DNA of 64,000 nt. Source: Trichobilharzia szidati (taxonomy: Eukaryota; Platyhelminthes; Trematoda; Strigeidida; Schistosomatidae). The notes under the pieces were generated by a model. It saw only the letters and a program-made list of their open reading frames with translations, did no database searches and was not told where the DNA came from. The stretch spans positions 149,132,199 through 149,196,198 of the forward strand of contig OX235279.1 in assembly GCA_944472155.2 (NCBI GenBank). The letters run 5' to 3'. Below are positions 41,501 through 45,429 of this stretch, in pieces. The translations under genes were made by a program, and so were the position numbers. Each line of letters begins with the position of its first letter. Position 1 is the first letter of the stretch.

Positions 41501-43688
41501 TGCGTAATTCTCCGTTTTTACATGGGTTGTCTAAAGTGGTAAAATGTAGTCATCATCTGTTGCCGTTATATTTCAAACTATTTCCTTAGTGATTCTAATT
41601 AAATAAAAAAATTTAGGAAACATTGGAGGCAATAGGTGGTATAGAAGGTACTCAAGCCATCGATATGAATTTTTATGAAAACTGTGCTTAATGGACATAA
41701 GATAACTTGGGTACTGTGGTAGTGTATAGTTCCATTAAAGAGAAAATTTATTTTTATGATTATGAGCAATAAATTGTGCTCGAAACGTAATCAGTAAATA
41801 TTAATGTATAAGACTGTGAGACTTTATCAAAACTACGCTTAATAGACAACATTCACCATCAATATGTACACAAAACCCTGGTCCTAGAATCTCCTGTACA
41901 GTGCTATTATAAGACGCATTCAGTGCTATAGAGGCAGTTGTGACTGAACAGAGAATTTTGCTGAATATCTTTAAGCCATTTAGGAAAACTGACCCTGCTC
42001 ATATATTGTACTTCTGAACTTTTAGTCGGATCAAAACATCTTTTTAATCTGACTTAAGGTGATGAAATACAGTCCCAATGAAAAGCAACGAGTGGGTCGT
42101 CCGAGGATGGCATGGAGGAGATCGTGTGAGGAGATAAGAGATTACGGTCAATCGTGGAGCCAGATGAAGAGGTCAGCACGAAATAGAATAGAGTGGAGAT
42201 TTGTTGTTGAGGCCTTATGTTCCACTCGGAACCTAAGGGAATAATAATAAAATGCAGTCCTTCATTATTACTCTTAAACAAGATGTCAGCTTGTAGTTTA
42301 CAACTATCAGGATCAAAATTTTCATCAAGGATTCCAATTTTATCTCTATGGTGAAATAATTTGTCCTTCTGATCTGTACAACTTTATCCGTGTTTTCATA
42401 ACAGTTGTCTGTCGATGTAAGTAATGAATGTTCTAAATCGATTCATTTTGAAGCAAGCCAACTCCTCCTTGTCTACCAATCACTCGTCTTGTATATTTGT
42501 ATATAAATGCGATACAGGGAAATCACTGTCCTAAATAATCTGATTACAGTTACAAACATCTTAGTCGCACTTCGCATTATCAGACCTTTGTTTAAATTGT
42601 CTCATGAAACATATTTTCTCAAAAAACCATATGGATTTGATTGTACAGCTTGACAATAAATTTGCTGAAAAGTCTCTTTGCCGAATAATGTGTTTTAATA
42701 TTGCACTGAGAGTTATTAAAACACTAGGAATTCAGCAAGGTAATGAGAGTCCTCTATGTCGCAGTTACTTTACCATAAGAGTCCCAAAACTGAGGTTCAT
42801 CCTGTCGACCGATTCTTAACATTCAACGCTGATGAAAATTTACTGCAGTACTGCACTTTTTAATTAAATGACCACACTACAACATCGATAACTTTGAATA
42901 AGGACTTAGCACTACATAGTTACTGTTTAATATCCAGGGACGAAAGCGTATAAGAATTATATACACACAAAATGCACACTTATCTTTATTCATGTTAACA
43001 CTTCTACAGTAAAATGAATAAACTGATGAATTTATTGCATAGTTTCACAAAAAAAGAAATTTAGTGTAAATACATACCGGGTGTACTGTTATTTGGAAAG
43101 GTTTTTTCAAGGGTGGACAGTTTGGTAATTAAGGCGGTTTTGCGAGAGGACAAAGTATCAATATGCTTCATCTACAAAAGAAAATCGATGACATGCATTT
43201 TTGAAAGCAATTAATCTTACCTTTGTTTCTATTTCTAGTTCTAATGAACGTATTTTTCTATTTTCCAAACGGTTAGTAGACCCTTCGTTTGGTATTTCAC
43301 TGAGTAAATTATCAAGTAGTTGTTCCATTTTTTCAAGTTCGTTTTGAGCAAACCTATAGAATGAATAACGTGAAGTTCCAGCATACTTAATATCATCATC
43401 CAAGGCAGAAAGTCGCTCCTTAACTGCCTTTATCTGAACAGTTTTGTGTTTAATTAAAGCATCATTAGCTTGTTCAATAACACCTTCAATGTAAATTATC
43501 ACAAAAAACAGAACAGTACCTGCTTCAAATACATTGTGGTCATATACAGTGACGCGTTGGATAGAGTCTATCTCCTGGTTTTCAGATTTTTCAATTAAAC
43601 CTTTGTTAACTGAAAATCTCATTAGACCGTCCACACTTTTTTGTGATGTACTGGATGACGAAGTGAAGCTTGAATCTGAAGTATTCAT
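11422..43688 (-). CDS. ERCC6: ERCC6/CSB-type SNF2 ATPase (DNA repair), 17 exons placed, incomplete model
   Basis: This is a homologue of the Cockayne syndrome B protein, a nuclear SWI2/SNF2 translocase that acts on stalled RNA polymerase II in transcription-coupled repair. Placed exons, in transcript order: 43520-43688, 43221-43483, 43078-43171, 40500-40753, 40018-40126 (tentative), 36729-36936, 34355-34455, 31184-31319, 30889-31062, 30650-30826, 29369-29479, 27814-27909, 26635-26889, 23169-23530, 15422-16435, 13107-13501 and 11422-12090. These total about 4.6 kb, or roughly 1,500 residues, close to the human protein. Helicase motifs appear in the right order and splice phases agree from exon 6 to exon 17, except for a frame slip near 15,800. 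The exon 4/5 and 5/6 phases do not join, so at least one exon is unplaced. The family call is strong because homology runs from the N-terminal coiled coil to the C-terminal winged helix. Confidence 0.93.
12091..13106. other. ERCC6 intron 16
   Basis: No recognised element. A short CATCATCATCATC triplet run lies near 12,152, and CACACACACA near 12,731. The small open frame at 12,325-12,579 has no family features. Confidence 0.5.
13107..13501 (-). CDS. ERCC6: ERCC6 exon 16 (C-terminal EANR module)
   Basis: It encodes [20 protein letters not shown] and [20 protein letters not shown], matching human HDAIMDG and VEAEANRVAQDALKALR. A Ser-rich tail and KNRFLWNPN follow. The acceptor TACTAG|AA takes one base from exon 15, and the donor is TAT|GTGAGT. 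Confidence 0.88.
13805..13974 (-). mobile_element. tRNA-headed SINE, type II tail
   Basis: On the minus strand a tRNA-like head begins GGTGCGTCGGTGGCACAG (A-box-like), then has GGTTCGATCCC (B box). Its tail contains GGTCGGCCTGCAAAATTTGG and GCTACCGATATC, and ends near ATACGGTGTGGC. Further copies lie at 25.77, 49.08 and 53.70 kb. It would be transcribed by RNA polymerase III from the internal promoter and moved by a partner LINE. It is inserted in ERCC6 intron 15. Confidence 0.75.
14277..14507 (-). mobile_element. tRNA-headed SINE, type I tail
   Basis: The head has the same GTGCGTCGGTGGCATAGCG start and B box GGTTCGATCCCC. The tail includes GCTAGCAACCCCATCCTG, then AAGCCCTATGTTCCACTG and GGGAACGTGAAGGAAAA at the 3' end. 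It matches the plus-strand copy at 28,299-28,531 closely. The terminal GTTCC...GGAAC hairpin also ends the RTE-type LINEs in this window. Confidence 0.75.
14521..14568. repeat. (TA)n microsatellite
   Basis: About 45 bp of alternating T and A directly beside the SINE head and before the hammerhead relic. Confidence 0.9.
14575..14656 (+). ncRNA. Degenerate hammerhead ribozyme relic (SM-alpha type)
   Basis: The 3' half is well kept: AATAGGACGAAATATGC followed by ATCCTGGATTC, equivalent to the schistosome hammerhead stem II, GAAA core, NUH cleavage triplet (ATC here) and helix I strand. The 5' core CTGANGA is not recognisable (TGCCTGGCCTCGAA precedes), so the ribozyme should be inactive. The family assignment is from memory of the SM-alpha hammerhead. 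Confidence 0.6.
14657..15421. other. Rest of ERCC6 intron 15
   Basis: It contains a (GT)n run at about 15,028-15,046 and otherwise nothing recognisable. Confidence 0.5.
15422..16435 (-). CDS. ERCC6: ERCC6 exon 15 (post-helicase and acidic region), frame slip near 15,800
   Basis: It begins [20 protein letters not shown], which matches human [20 protein letters not shown]. It continues through an Asp-rich stretch, a poly-Asn run and [20 protein letters not shown]. The reading frame changes near 15,800. Upstream it ends [14 protein letters not shown], and downstream the good frame is KRIKLVAKQ onward. A mini-intron of 22 nt (GTAAAA...AAAG) or 37 nt (GTCGAC...AAAG) would join them, and so would a sequencing or real indel. 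Confidence 0.85.
16436..18057. other. ERCC6 intron 14, proximal part
   Basis: AT-rich. A stretch at 17,198-17,285 (CCCAGGTTGAATTAAG ... GCTGAAAATCGGGTG) is similar to 49,745-49,855 and so belongs to an unclassified dispersed repeat. No coding signal is visible. Confidence 0.5.
18058..18280 (-). mobile_element. Degenerate type I SINE
   Basis: It is an old copy of the type I SINE. CCCTTTGCGTTCCACGTG and AACCTTCCCTCTTCACC mark the tail, and a decayed head with GATTCGATTCATC on the reverse strand ends at the GTGTGTGTCTGTG side. It is too diverged to be mobile. Confidence 0.6.
18560..19060 (-). pseudogene. Non-LTR RT C-terminal fragment (WLGHVLRMP family)
   Basis: On the minus strand this carries the [22 protein letters not shown] C-terminus and 3' UTR, also seen at 37,480-38,105 and 22,270-23,140 on the plus strand. 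The 3' UTR includes a palindrome near TGCACATATGTGC. It lies head to head with the palm fragment at 19,065-19,345, so the two are not one element. Confidence 0.65.
19065..19345 (+). pseudogene. Non-LTR RT palm fragment
   Basis: It encodes [20 protein letters not shown], the catalytic palm of a non-LTR RT similar to the A-segment relic (LEYADDILVPDEES). It is cut at both sides: on the left by an oppositely oriented fragment, and on the right by the RTE endonuclease sequence. Confidence 0.65.
19345..22260 (+). pseudogene. RTE/SR2-like non-LTR retrotransposon (endonuclease + RT), decayed
   Basis: The apurinic endonuclease part has [39 protein letters not shown] and GSDNYLV. The RT part has [55 protein letters not shown] and, in another frame, [13 protein letters not shown], then [14 protein letters not shown]. 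Two nonsense codons (TGA 19,618, TAG 19,666) interrupt the endonuclease. A stop at 21,379 and frameshifts separate the palm box from the fingers. The end is the family tail CCCTATGTTCCTC...AGGAAT plus A-rich sequence. It is truncated at the 5' side. FADD replaces the usual YADD. Confidence 0.88.
22265..23140 (+). pseudogene. Non-LTR RT C-terminal fragment (WLGHVLRMP family)
   Basis: It follows the RTE tail directly. Residues such as [19 protein letters not shown] and [20 protein letters not shown] define the C-terminal part. Many stops and frameshifts are present. The 3' UTR ends GAACTGCTGCACATCTGTGC, shared with 38,050 and 18,590. It lies next to ERCC6 exon 14. Confidence 0.7.
23169..23530 (-). 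CDS. ERCC6: ERCC6 exon 14 (motifs V and VI)
   Basis: It encodes [80 protein letters not shown] and IEEKIYQR. Motif V and the arginine-finger motif VI ([11 protein letters not shown]) are intact. A 14-residue insert ([14 protein letters not shown]) lies after RRFNYR, where the human protein is shorter. The donor is AG|GTATCC. Confidence 0.95.
23860..24060 (+). repeat. Diverged copy of the 27-kb repeat
   Basis: AAGTCCTATTCACTGACTTC, the phrase CTAGGGAAGCTGGAAAGACC and CCCAAATCTATGATGCCAG parallel 27,090-27,260. It is followed by an RT relic in the same direction, which suggests that this repeat is the 5' region of a LINE. Confidence 0.45.
24150..24800 (+). pseudogene. Degenerate non-LTR RT relic
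   Basis: [24 protein letters not shown] and [18 protein letters not shown] stretches identify an RT palm, but stops and frameshifts abound (for example after [11 protein letters not shown]). It is a dead fragment in ERCC6 intron 13. Confidence 0.55.
24801..25762. other. ERCC6 intron 13, no recognised element
   Basis: AT-rich sequence with a poly-A run at 25,291. No gene signal is seen. Confidence 0.5.
25763..25933 (-). mobile_element. tRNA-headed SINE, type II tail (decayed head end)
   Basis: It has the same tail as at 13.8 kb (GTAGCCCAAATTTTGCAGGC on the plus strand) with a decayed tRNA-like head that lacks the outermost GACGCAC. Confidence 0.65.
26635..26889 (-). CDS. ERCC6: ERCC6 exon 13 (start of helicase C lobe, motif IV)
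   Basis: It encodes [20 protein letters not shown], then [20 protein letters not shown] and [18 protein letters not shown] and the VLLFSQ motif IV are diagnostic of SNF2 proteins. The donor is AGG|GTAAGT. Confidence 0.93.
26955..27720 (+). repeat. GC-richer dispersed repeat with (AAGTA)n tail
   Basis: This 0.77-kb block has clearly higher GC than its surroundings and ends in AAGTAAAGTAAAGTAAAGT, a pentanucleotide tail typical of a non-LTR-type insertion. Its 5' part is related to 23,860-24,060. The open frame at 27,491-27,685 has no recognised domain. It may be a LINE copy that kept only its ends. Confidence 0.5.
27814..27909 (-). CDS. ERCC6: ERCC6 exon 12
   Basis: It encodes [20 protein letters not shown] and [11 protein letters not shown]. 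The family has VLFCRLTDEQHKVYQNF here. The acceptor is TTTACAG|GTT and the donor is AAT|GTAAGT. Confidence 0.92.
28299..28531 (+). mobile_element. tRNA-headed SINE, type I tail
   Basis: It is the best-preserved copy. The head GTGCGTCGGTGGCATAGCG pairs with CCGACGCA at the other end of the tRNA-like fold, and the B box is GGTTCGATCCCC. The tail runs through GTTGGGCATGAGGCTAGC and CCCACTGGGGAACGTGAAGG to an A run. It is inserted in ERCC6 intron 11. Confidence 0.8.
28600..28745 (+). repeat. 3'-UTR fragment of the [15 protein letters not shown] LINE
   Basis: TTATCCCGTATATTTGCGGG forms a hairpin, followed by GAACTGTTGCACTTTAGTGG and AAAGTTCTAC. This is the end also seen at 23,090 and 38,050. Confidence 0.5.
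28746..29368. other. ERCC6 intron 11, rest
   Basis: AT-rich, with a (TA)n run at 29,222-29,243. No gene or further repeat is recognised. Confidence 0.5.
29369..29479 (-). CDS. ERCC6: ERCC6 exon 11
   Basis: It encodes [20 protein letters not shown], then [17 protein letters not shown], the linker between the two RecA lobes (human PYLLRRMKSDV). The donor is CAA|GTAAGT. Confidence 0.92.
29480..30127. other. ERCC6 intron 10, proximal part
   Basis: Nothing recognised. It has TA-rich runs near 30,107-30,122. Confidence 0.5.
30128..30583 (-). mobile_element. Degenerate type I SINE split by an insertion
   Basis: The SINE tail (TTTGCGTCCCGGGTGGAACATAG) resumes after a 246-bp insertion as TAGGGCTTCATGCGGTGG, then AACCTTCCCTTTTCACTGG. 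A decayed tRNA-like head ends near 30,583 (CCACAGACGCAC on the plus strand). Confidence 0.65.
30152..30397. mobile_element. Probable solo LTR (246 bp)
   Basis: The insert inside the SINE begins TGTAACAGCAG and ends CACCACCACA, so it has the TGT...ACA ends of an LTR. It is flanked by ATAG on both sides (30,148-30,151 and 30,398-30,401), where an unbroken SINE has a single ATAG. No coding is present. The LTR family is unknown, and a non-LTR insert of another kind remains possible. Confidence 0.6.
30650..30826 (-). CDS. ERCC6: ERCC6 exon 10 (motif III)
   Basis: It encodes [20 protein letters not shown], then [20 protein letters not shown] and [17 protein letters not shown]. It is motif III plus the CSB-specific FPG/PxFMEQFS stretch. 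The Cys-Pro-Gly replaces the usual Phe-Pro-Gly. Confidence 0.93.
30889..31062 (-). CDS. ERCC6: ERCC6 exon 9 (DEGH box, motif II)
   Basis: It encodes [17 protein letters not shown], then [24 protein letters not shown] is the SNF2 Walker B/motif II form used by CSB. Both ends have good splice sites (TTTAG|AAT and CAT|GTAGGT) and phase 0. Confidence 0.93.
31184..31319 (-). CDS. ERCC6: ERCC6 exon 8 (motif Ia)
   Basis: It encodes [19 protein letters not shown], then [20 protein letters not shown], matching the CSB motif Ia region (PTVIVCPTTVMHQW). The donor is CCG|GTAAGT. Confidence 0.92.
31440..32275 (+). pseudogene. Penelope-like element, C-terminal part with GIY-YIG domain
   Basis: A single frame interrupted by one TAG (31,643-31,645) carries the post-RT region ([44 protein letters not shown]). 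The nuclease region follows ([28 protein letters not shown]). The GIY-YIG Tyr-Ile-Gly reads Y-S-G here. The 3' UTR includes the GAGCA/TGCTC hairpin followed by GAAAC (32,190-32,212). It lies in ERCC6 intron 7 against the gene's direction and is 5'-truncated. Confidence 0.8.
32276..33689. other. ERCC6 intron 7, middle
   Basis: AT-rich. The plus-strand frames at 32,275-32,583 and 32,517-32,759 have no domain features. I see nothing that can be named. Confidence 0.5.
33690..33945 (-). pseudogene. Penelope-like element, GIY-YIG fragment
   Basis: It encodes [40 protein letters not shown] and [20 protein letters not shown]. The Cys-x-Cys and Y-I-G motifs are intact, unlike the plus-strand copy at 32.0 kb. 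The ends are cut. It is the same family in the opposite orientation within one intron. Confidence 0.78.
34355..34455 (-). CDS. ERCC6: ERCC6 exon 7
   Basis: It encodes [16 protein letters not shown] followed by a Ser-rich loop. The family has IIAFLAGLSYSKI here. The donor GA|GTAAGC joins exon 8 in frame. Confidence 0.9.
34456..36057. other. ERCC6 intron 6, proximal part
   Basis: A possible repeat at 34,575-34,805 contains AACACTAGCTAGTAACTAGT and shares this style of motif with 50,810-50,835. The rest is AT-rich without recognised features. Confidence 0.4.
36058..36224. repeat. Inverted repeat, 44-bp arms around a hammerhead half-site
   Basis: The left arm, 36,058-36,101, and the right arm, 36,181-36,224, match as reverse complements with one mismatch. 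The 79-bp centre is the minus-strand end of an SM-alpha-like element. Confidence 0.9.
36102..36180 (-). ncRNA. Hammerhead 3' half (SM-alpha type), minus strand
   Basis: On the minus strand: CAAACTAGGACGAAACAGC, then TGTCCAGTACTCCCAGG. The stem II 3' strand, the GAAA core and the GTC cleavage triplet are intact, but the 5' core is missing because the element is truncated at the inverted-repeat arm. Confidence 0.55.
36218..36580 (+). mobile_element. SM-alpha-like SINE with tRNA-like head and hammerhead
   Basis: A 5' region of about 190 bp (GATGCTCACTAGTGACTGGC and onward) precedes a tRNA-like head: AGTGGCTCAATGGTGTACG, an anticodon-like loop TTGTAA, and B box GGTTCGAATCCC. The hammerhead region and the tail GGTTCTCTAACTGATGTCAG follow. 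Its last 75 bp are repeated inverted at 36,102-36,178, giving the pair fold-back ends. The minus copy at 40,885-41,240 is related along its length. Confidence 0.7.
36484..36545 (+). ncRNA. Hammerhead ribozyme relic in SM-alpha-like SINE
   Basis: The core reads CCGATGA (canonical CTGATGA), three extra bases follow, then the stem II hairpin GTCCCAAACTAGGAC, then GGAA (canonical GAAA), then a GTC cleavage triplet. Two core substitutions and the extra bases should make it inactive. Confidence 0.55.
36729..36936 (-). CDS. ERCC6: ERCC6 exon 6 (Walker A / motif I)
   Basis: It encodes [20 protein letters not shown], then [20 protein letters not shown] and GLGKTIQ, which are the Q-region and ATP-binding motif I of the SNF2 core. 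The acceptor is TTCTGCAG|T and the donor is CAG|GTTAGT. It needs two bases from an upstream exon that I could not place. Confidence 0.92.
37455..38105 (+). pseudogene. Non-LTR RT C-terminal fragment (WLGHVLRMP family)
   Basis: It encodes [60 protein letters not shown] and [19 protein letters not shown], the longest open copy of this C-terminus here. The 3' UTR ends with the palindrome TGCACATATGTGCA. It lies in the ERCC6 intron before exon 6, opposite to the gene. Confidence 0.75.
38395..39110 (+). pseudogene. RTE/SR2-like LINE, C-terminal fragment
   Basis: [14 protein letters not shown], then [20 protein letters not shown] and [20 protein letters not shown] identify the same family as 19.3-22.3 kb. 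A glutamine-rich insert is unusual. The tail ends CCCTATGTTCCACTAGGAAC followed by AATAATAATAAT. Confidence 0.78.
39111..40017. other. ERCC6 intron, no recognised element
   Basis: It begins with an AT/TGA triplet-rich stretch (39,165-39,205), and the rest is AT-rich. An ERCC6 exon linking exon 5 to exon 6 should lie somewhere between 36,937 and here, but I could not identify it. Confidence 0.45.
40018..40126 (-). CDS. ERCC6: ERCC6 exon 5 (tentative)
   Basis: The open stretch reads [20 protein letters not shown] followed by a basic run and ends [16 protein letters not shown] is similar to DYELKP in the linker of the human protein, in the expected place. The acceptor (CCATGTTAG|G) has a weak pyrimidine tract, and the start phase (2) does not match exon 4 (phase 0). 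It may be a real exon with a further small exon missing, or a chance match. Confidence 0.45.
40500..40753 (-). CDS. ERCC6: ERCC6 exon 4 (basic coiled-coil region)
   Basis: It encodes a lysine- and arginine-rich segment with [20 protein letters not shown], comparable to the basic helix upstream of the ATPase core in CSB. The acceptor is AAATTTTAG|AA and the donor is GAG|GTAAAT, phase 0. That phase does not fit either tentative exon 5 or exon 6. Confidence 0.75.
40885..41290 (-). mobile_element. SM-alpha-like SINE, minus copy, with inverted terminal fragment
   Basis: On the minus strand: tRNA-like head (CAGTGGCTTAATGGTCTAC, B box GTTTGAACCCC), hammerhead, and tail ending GGTTCTCTAACTGATATCAG. 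The opposite end (41,241-41,290) carries a second piece of the same tail in plus orientation (TTCTCTAACCGATTTCAG), so the element has inverted ends like the one at 36 kb. Confidence 0.68.
40925..40985 (-). ncRNA. Hammerhead ribozyme in SM-alpha-like SINE (core intact)
   Basis: The core reads CTGAGGA (fits CUGANGA), stem II is GTCCCAGGTTAAGAC, then GAAAC and a GTC triplet. Core bases are canonical. Stem II is short, helix III is about two base pairs, and helix I pairing is poor, so activity is doubtful. Confidence 0.55.
41755..41840 (+). repeat. Penelope-like element 3'-UTR fragment
   Basis: ATGATTATGAGCAAT, TGTGCTCGAAACG and ATCAGTAAATATTAATG parallel 32,182-32,245 past the PLE stop. The GAGCA/TGCTC stem and following GAAAC are conserved in both. 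Confidence 0.6.
42055..42255 (+). pseudogene. RTE-like LINE 3' end
   Basis: It encodes [20 protein letters not shown] and [13 protein letters not shown], the extreme RTE C-terminus, and ends GTTCCACTCGGAAC plus AATAATAATAA. It is 5'-truncated to about 200 bp. Confidence 0.75.
42256..43077. other. ERCC6 intron 3, distal part
   Basis: No recognised element. The frame at 42,604-42,819 has no domain features. Confidence 0.5.
43078..43171 (-). CDS. ERCC6: ERCC6 exon 3
   Basis: It encodes [20 protein letters not shown], continuing the N-terminal helical region. The acceptor is TTTTGTAG|ATG and the donor is CCG|GTATGT, leaving phase 1, which joins exon 4 in frame (G plus AA makes Glu). Flanking introns are 49 nt and about 2.3 kb. 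Confidence 0.75.
43221..43483 (-). CDS. ERCC6: ERCC6 exon 2 (N-terminal coiled coil)
   Basis: It encodes [20 protein letters not shown] and a heptad-like helix that includes [13 protein letters not shown]. An intron of only 36 nt separates it from exon 1. Reading through that intron keeps the frame (12 extra codons), but removing it restores the family motif EAGVIEQ. The donor is AAG|GTAAGA. Confidence 0.85.
43520..43688 (-). CDS. ERCC6: ERCC6 exon 1 (start codon, N-terminus)
   Basis: It starts with ATG and [13 protein letters not shown], and ends in [12 protein letters not shown] plus one base of a Gly codon. The motif [10 protein letters not shown] matches the CSB N-terminal VYDQDVLEQG. 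The donor is CAG|GTACTG. Just before the ATG lies a pyrimidine tract followed by TATAG, a possible acceptor for a 5'-UTR intron or for spliced-leader trans-splicing. Confidence 0.85.
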
Positions 43689-45429
43689 CGCTATAAACTT
43701 GGTCAGAAAATAAGAAAGAAACAGTGTGATTAGGAGGCTTAACTAAACCAGAATAAAATAAATAAGAGCCTTGGCTGTCGACAGCCATGAACCACTTTTA
43801 AGATAATCGCATATGCTCTTGGTGTAGTAGAATGATTGTTAGAATGACCAGAGAAAGGGTCCCTCATTCCCAGTTATTTTTATCTCCTCGTACGTAAGAT
43901 ATCACACCTTATATTATACTTCTCTGTTCTTGGGGTAACTTCCTCTAGTGTTGGCTCCTATAAAAGATTGAGTATACCCAAATACCTTATTTAAGAAAAT
44001 ATGCCCACTAAATGCATTCGAAGCTCTCAAACTGTACATAGTAACGTCAGAATCCTAAATTCCAAACTTAGCTCAAAATGCGAAACCCTGATTTATTAGT
44101 AAATCAGGATTTAGGTCAAATAATTATTTGACCAAGATCCGGGTGTATTCCACTGAACACGTTTCAAACAGAAATGTTTTATAGACTTACAAACAGCATT
44201 GCACTGCTTAGATAACAGTCCATAACAAAAACGTGTGAACATCAGGTATTTGAAGCTAGGAGGAAAAACGCAATGTCTACAATTAGTTTCCATTTGCTTT
44301 TACTAGATTTAGGCTAGCTGTACTTCGTTAGATCTACCGAATTCGATTATTGGGTGAATTCTTTTGTCTGATTACTAAATTCATATTTGAAAGATATGTG
44401 CCACCCAAGCTTACAACAATTCTAAACTTATTCTACCTATTCTTCGACAATGCCTTTTTAAGGTAAATGAAGATTTTATCTACCCACTGTGTTCTAAAAT
44501 AACGCTGGTCATACTTAAAAAGAGAGCTGGGTGCTGAATTAAATCTTTTCGTTCTCAAGTACCACTAGCCCGTGCATAATATGTCCTGTGAGGGCTGGAA
44601 AAACGCTGATGGGCAAACCCAGTAAGTTCTGATCTACTTTTGAAAATGCCTAGGAAAAGAACACGGTGCTGAATCAGTGCCAGTCATGCTGGAAACCAGC
44701 ACTAAGTTCTAGTCTGTGCCATTAAAGAATCCATTTCAGAACAAATACAGAATTCACTTACTATAGAATTATTTCAGAATTAGTGAGATTTAATTCAGCA
44801 TTATAGTAAGCTTGGGCGTATGCACCATGGTGTTCCAACTGGAACTGTGTAATCACCCAGGGAATCAGACACTTATACGAAGTAATGCAAACCTCCATTG
44901 ACTTATTCCCGGCAAATATCCTGGGACATAAGTTGTGCGTTTTGTTTATTTATGTTTGGTTAATGGGTGCTACATAGCAGTGAATATGTCATGAAACAGC
45001 TTGATATACCATTATCTGGGTGAATCTACGTACAGAGACAGGGTTGGACTACCACTCAGGACTTTATTGAGGAAGTAAGAGATCTTCTTGGGGAACACAC
45101 TTAAATGTCGTCCCGTACAACAATTTTAACACTTTGAGACGTCAAAGATGTAATAGAACAACACAAACAATTATACAGGTCATGCAGGCAGGATTGAGCG
45201 GAGAAACAGAACACGACTTGAGGAAAAGCACTTTATAATTGACACTGAATTACACCAACAGAAGTCGAAAAAATATATACCTGTAGATACAAAGAGCTAG
45301 GCTTGTACAGTTCAGCGTCCACATGTTTTTGAACCAGCGCCTCCTCTCAAGTTTGAATAACGTTGTAATCACGCGCAATTACCACCGGTCCACCTGATTG
45401 GTCAATCAAGGTCATTATGTCCGTTCATT
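43689..45429. other. Upstream flank of ERCC6
   Basis: It must hold the ERCC6 promoter, but I see no clear core element. GGCTGTCGACAGCC at 43,773-43,786 is a perfect 14-bp palindrome about 85 bp before the ATG. A dispersed repeat lies at 44,702-44,825. Confidence 0.4.
44702..44825 (+). repeat. Unclassified dispersed repeat, copy 1
   Basis: TAGTCTGTGCCATTAAAGAA, TCAGAATTAGTGAGATTTAA and TTCAGCATTATAGTAAGC recur at 51,145-51,265 and 55,766-55,886. No head or tail typical of a known class is seen. Confidence 0.6.

Noticed and set aside
43773..43786. 14-bp palindrome GGCTGTCGACAGCC as a transcription factor site for ERCC6
   Set aside because: No known site matches it and position alone does not support a function.
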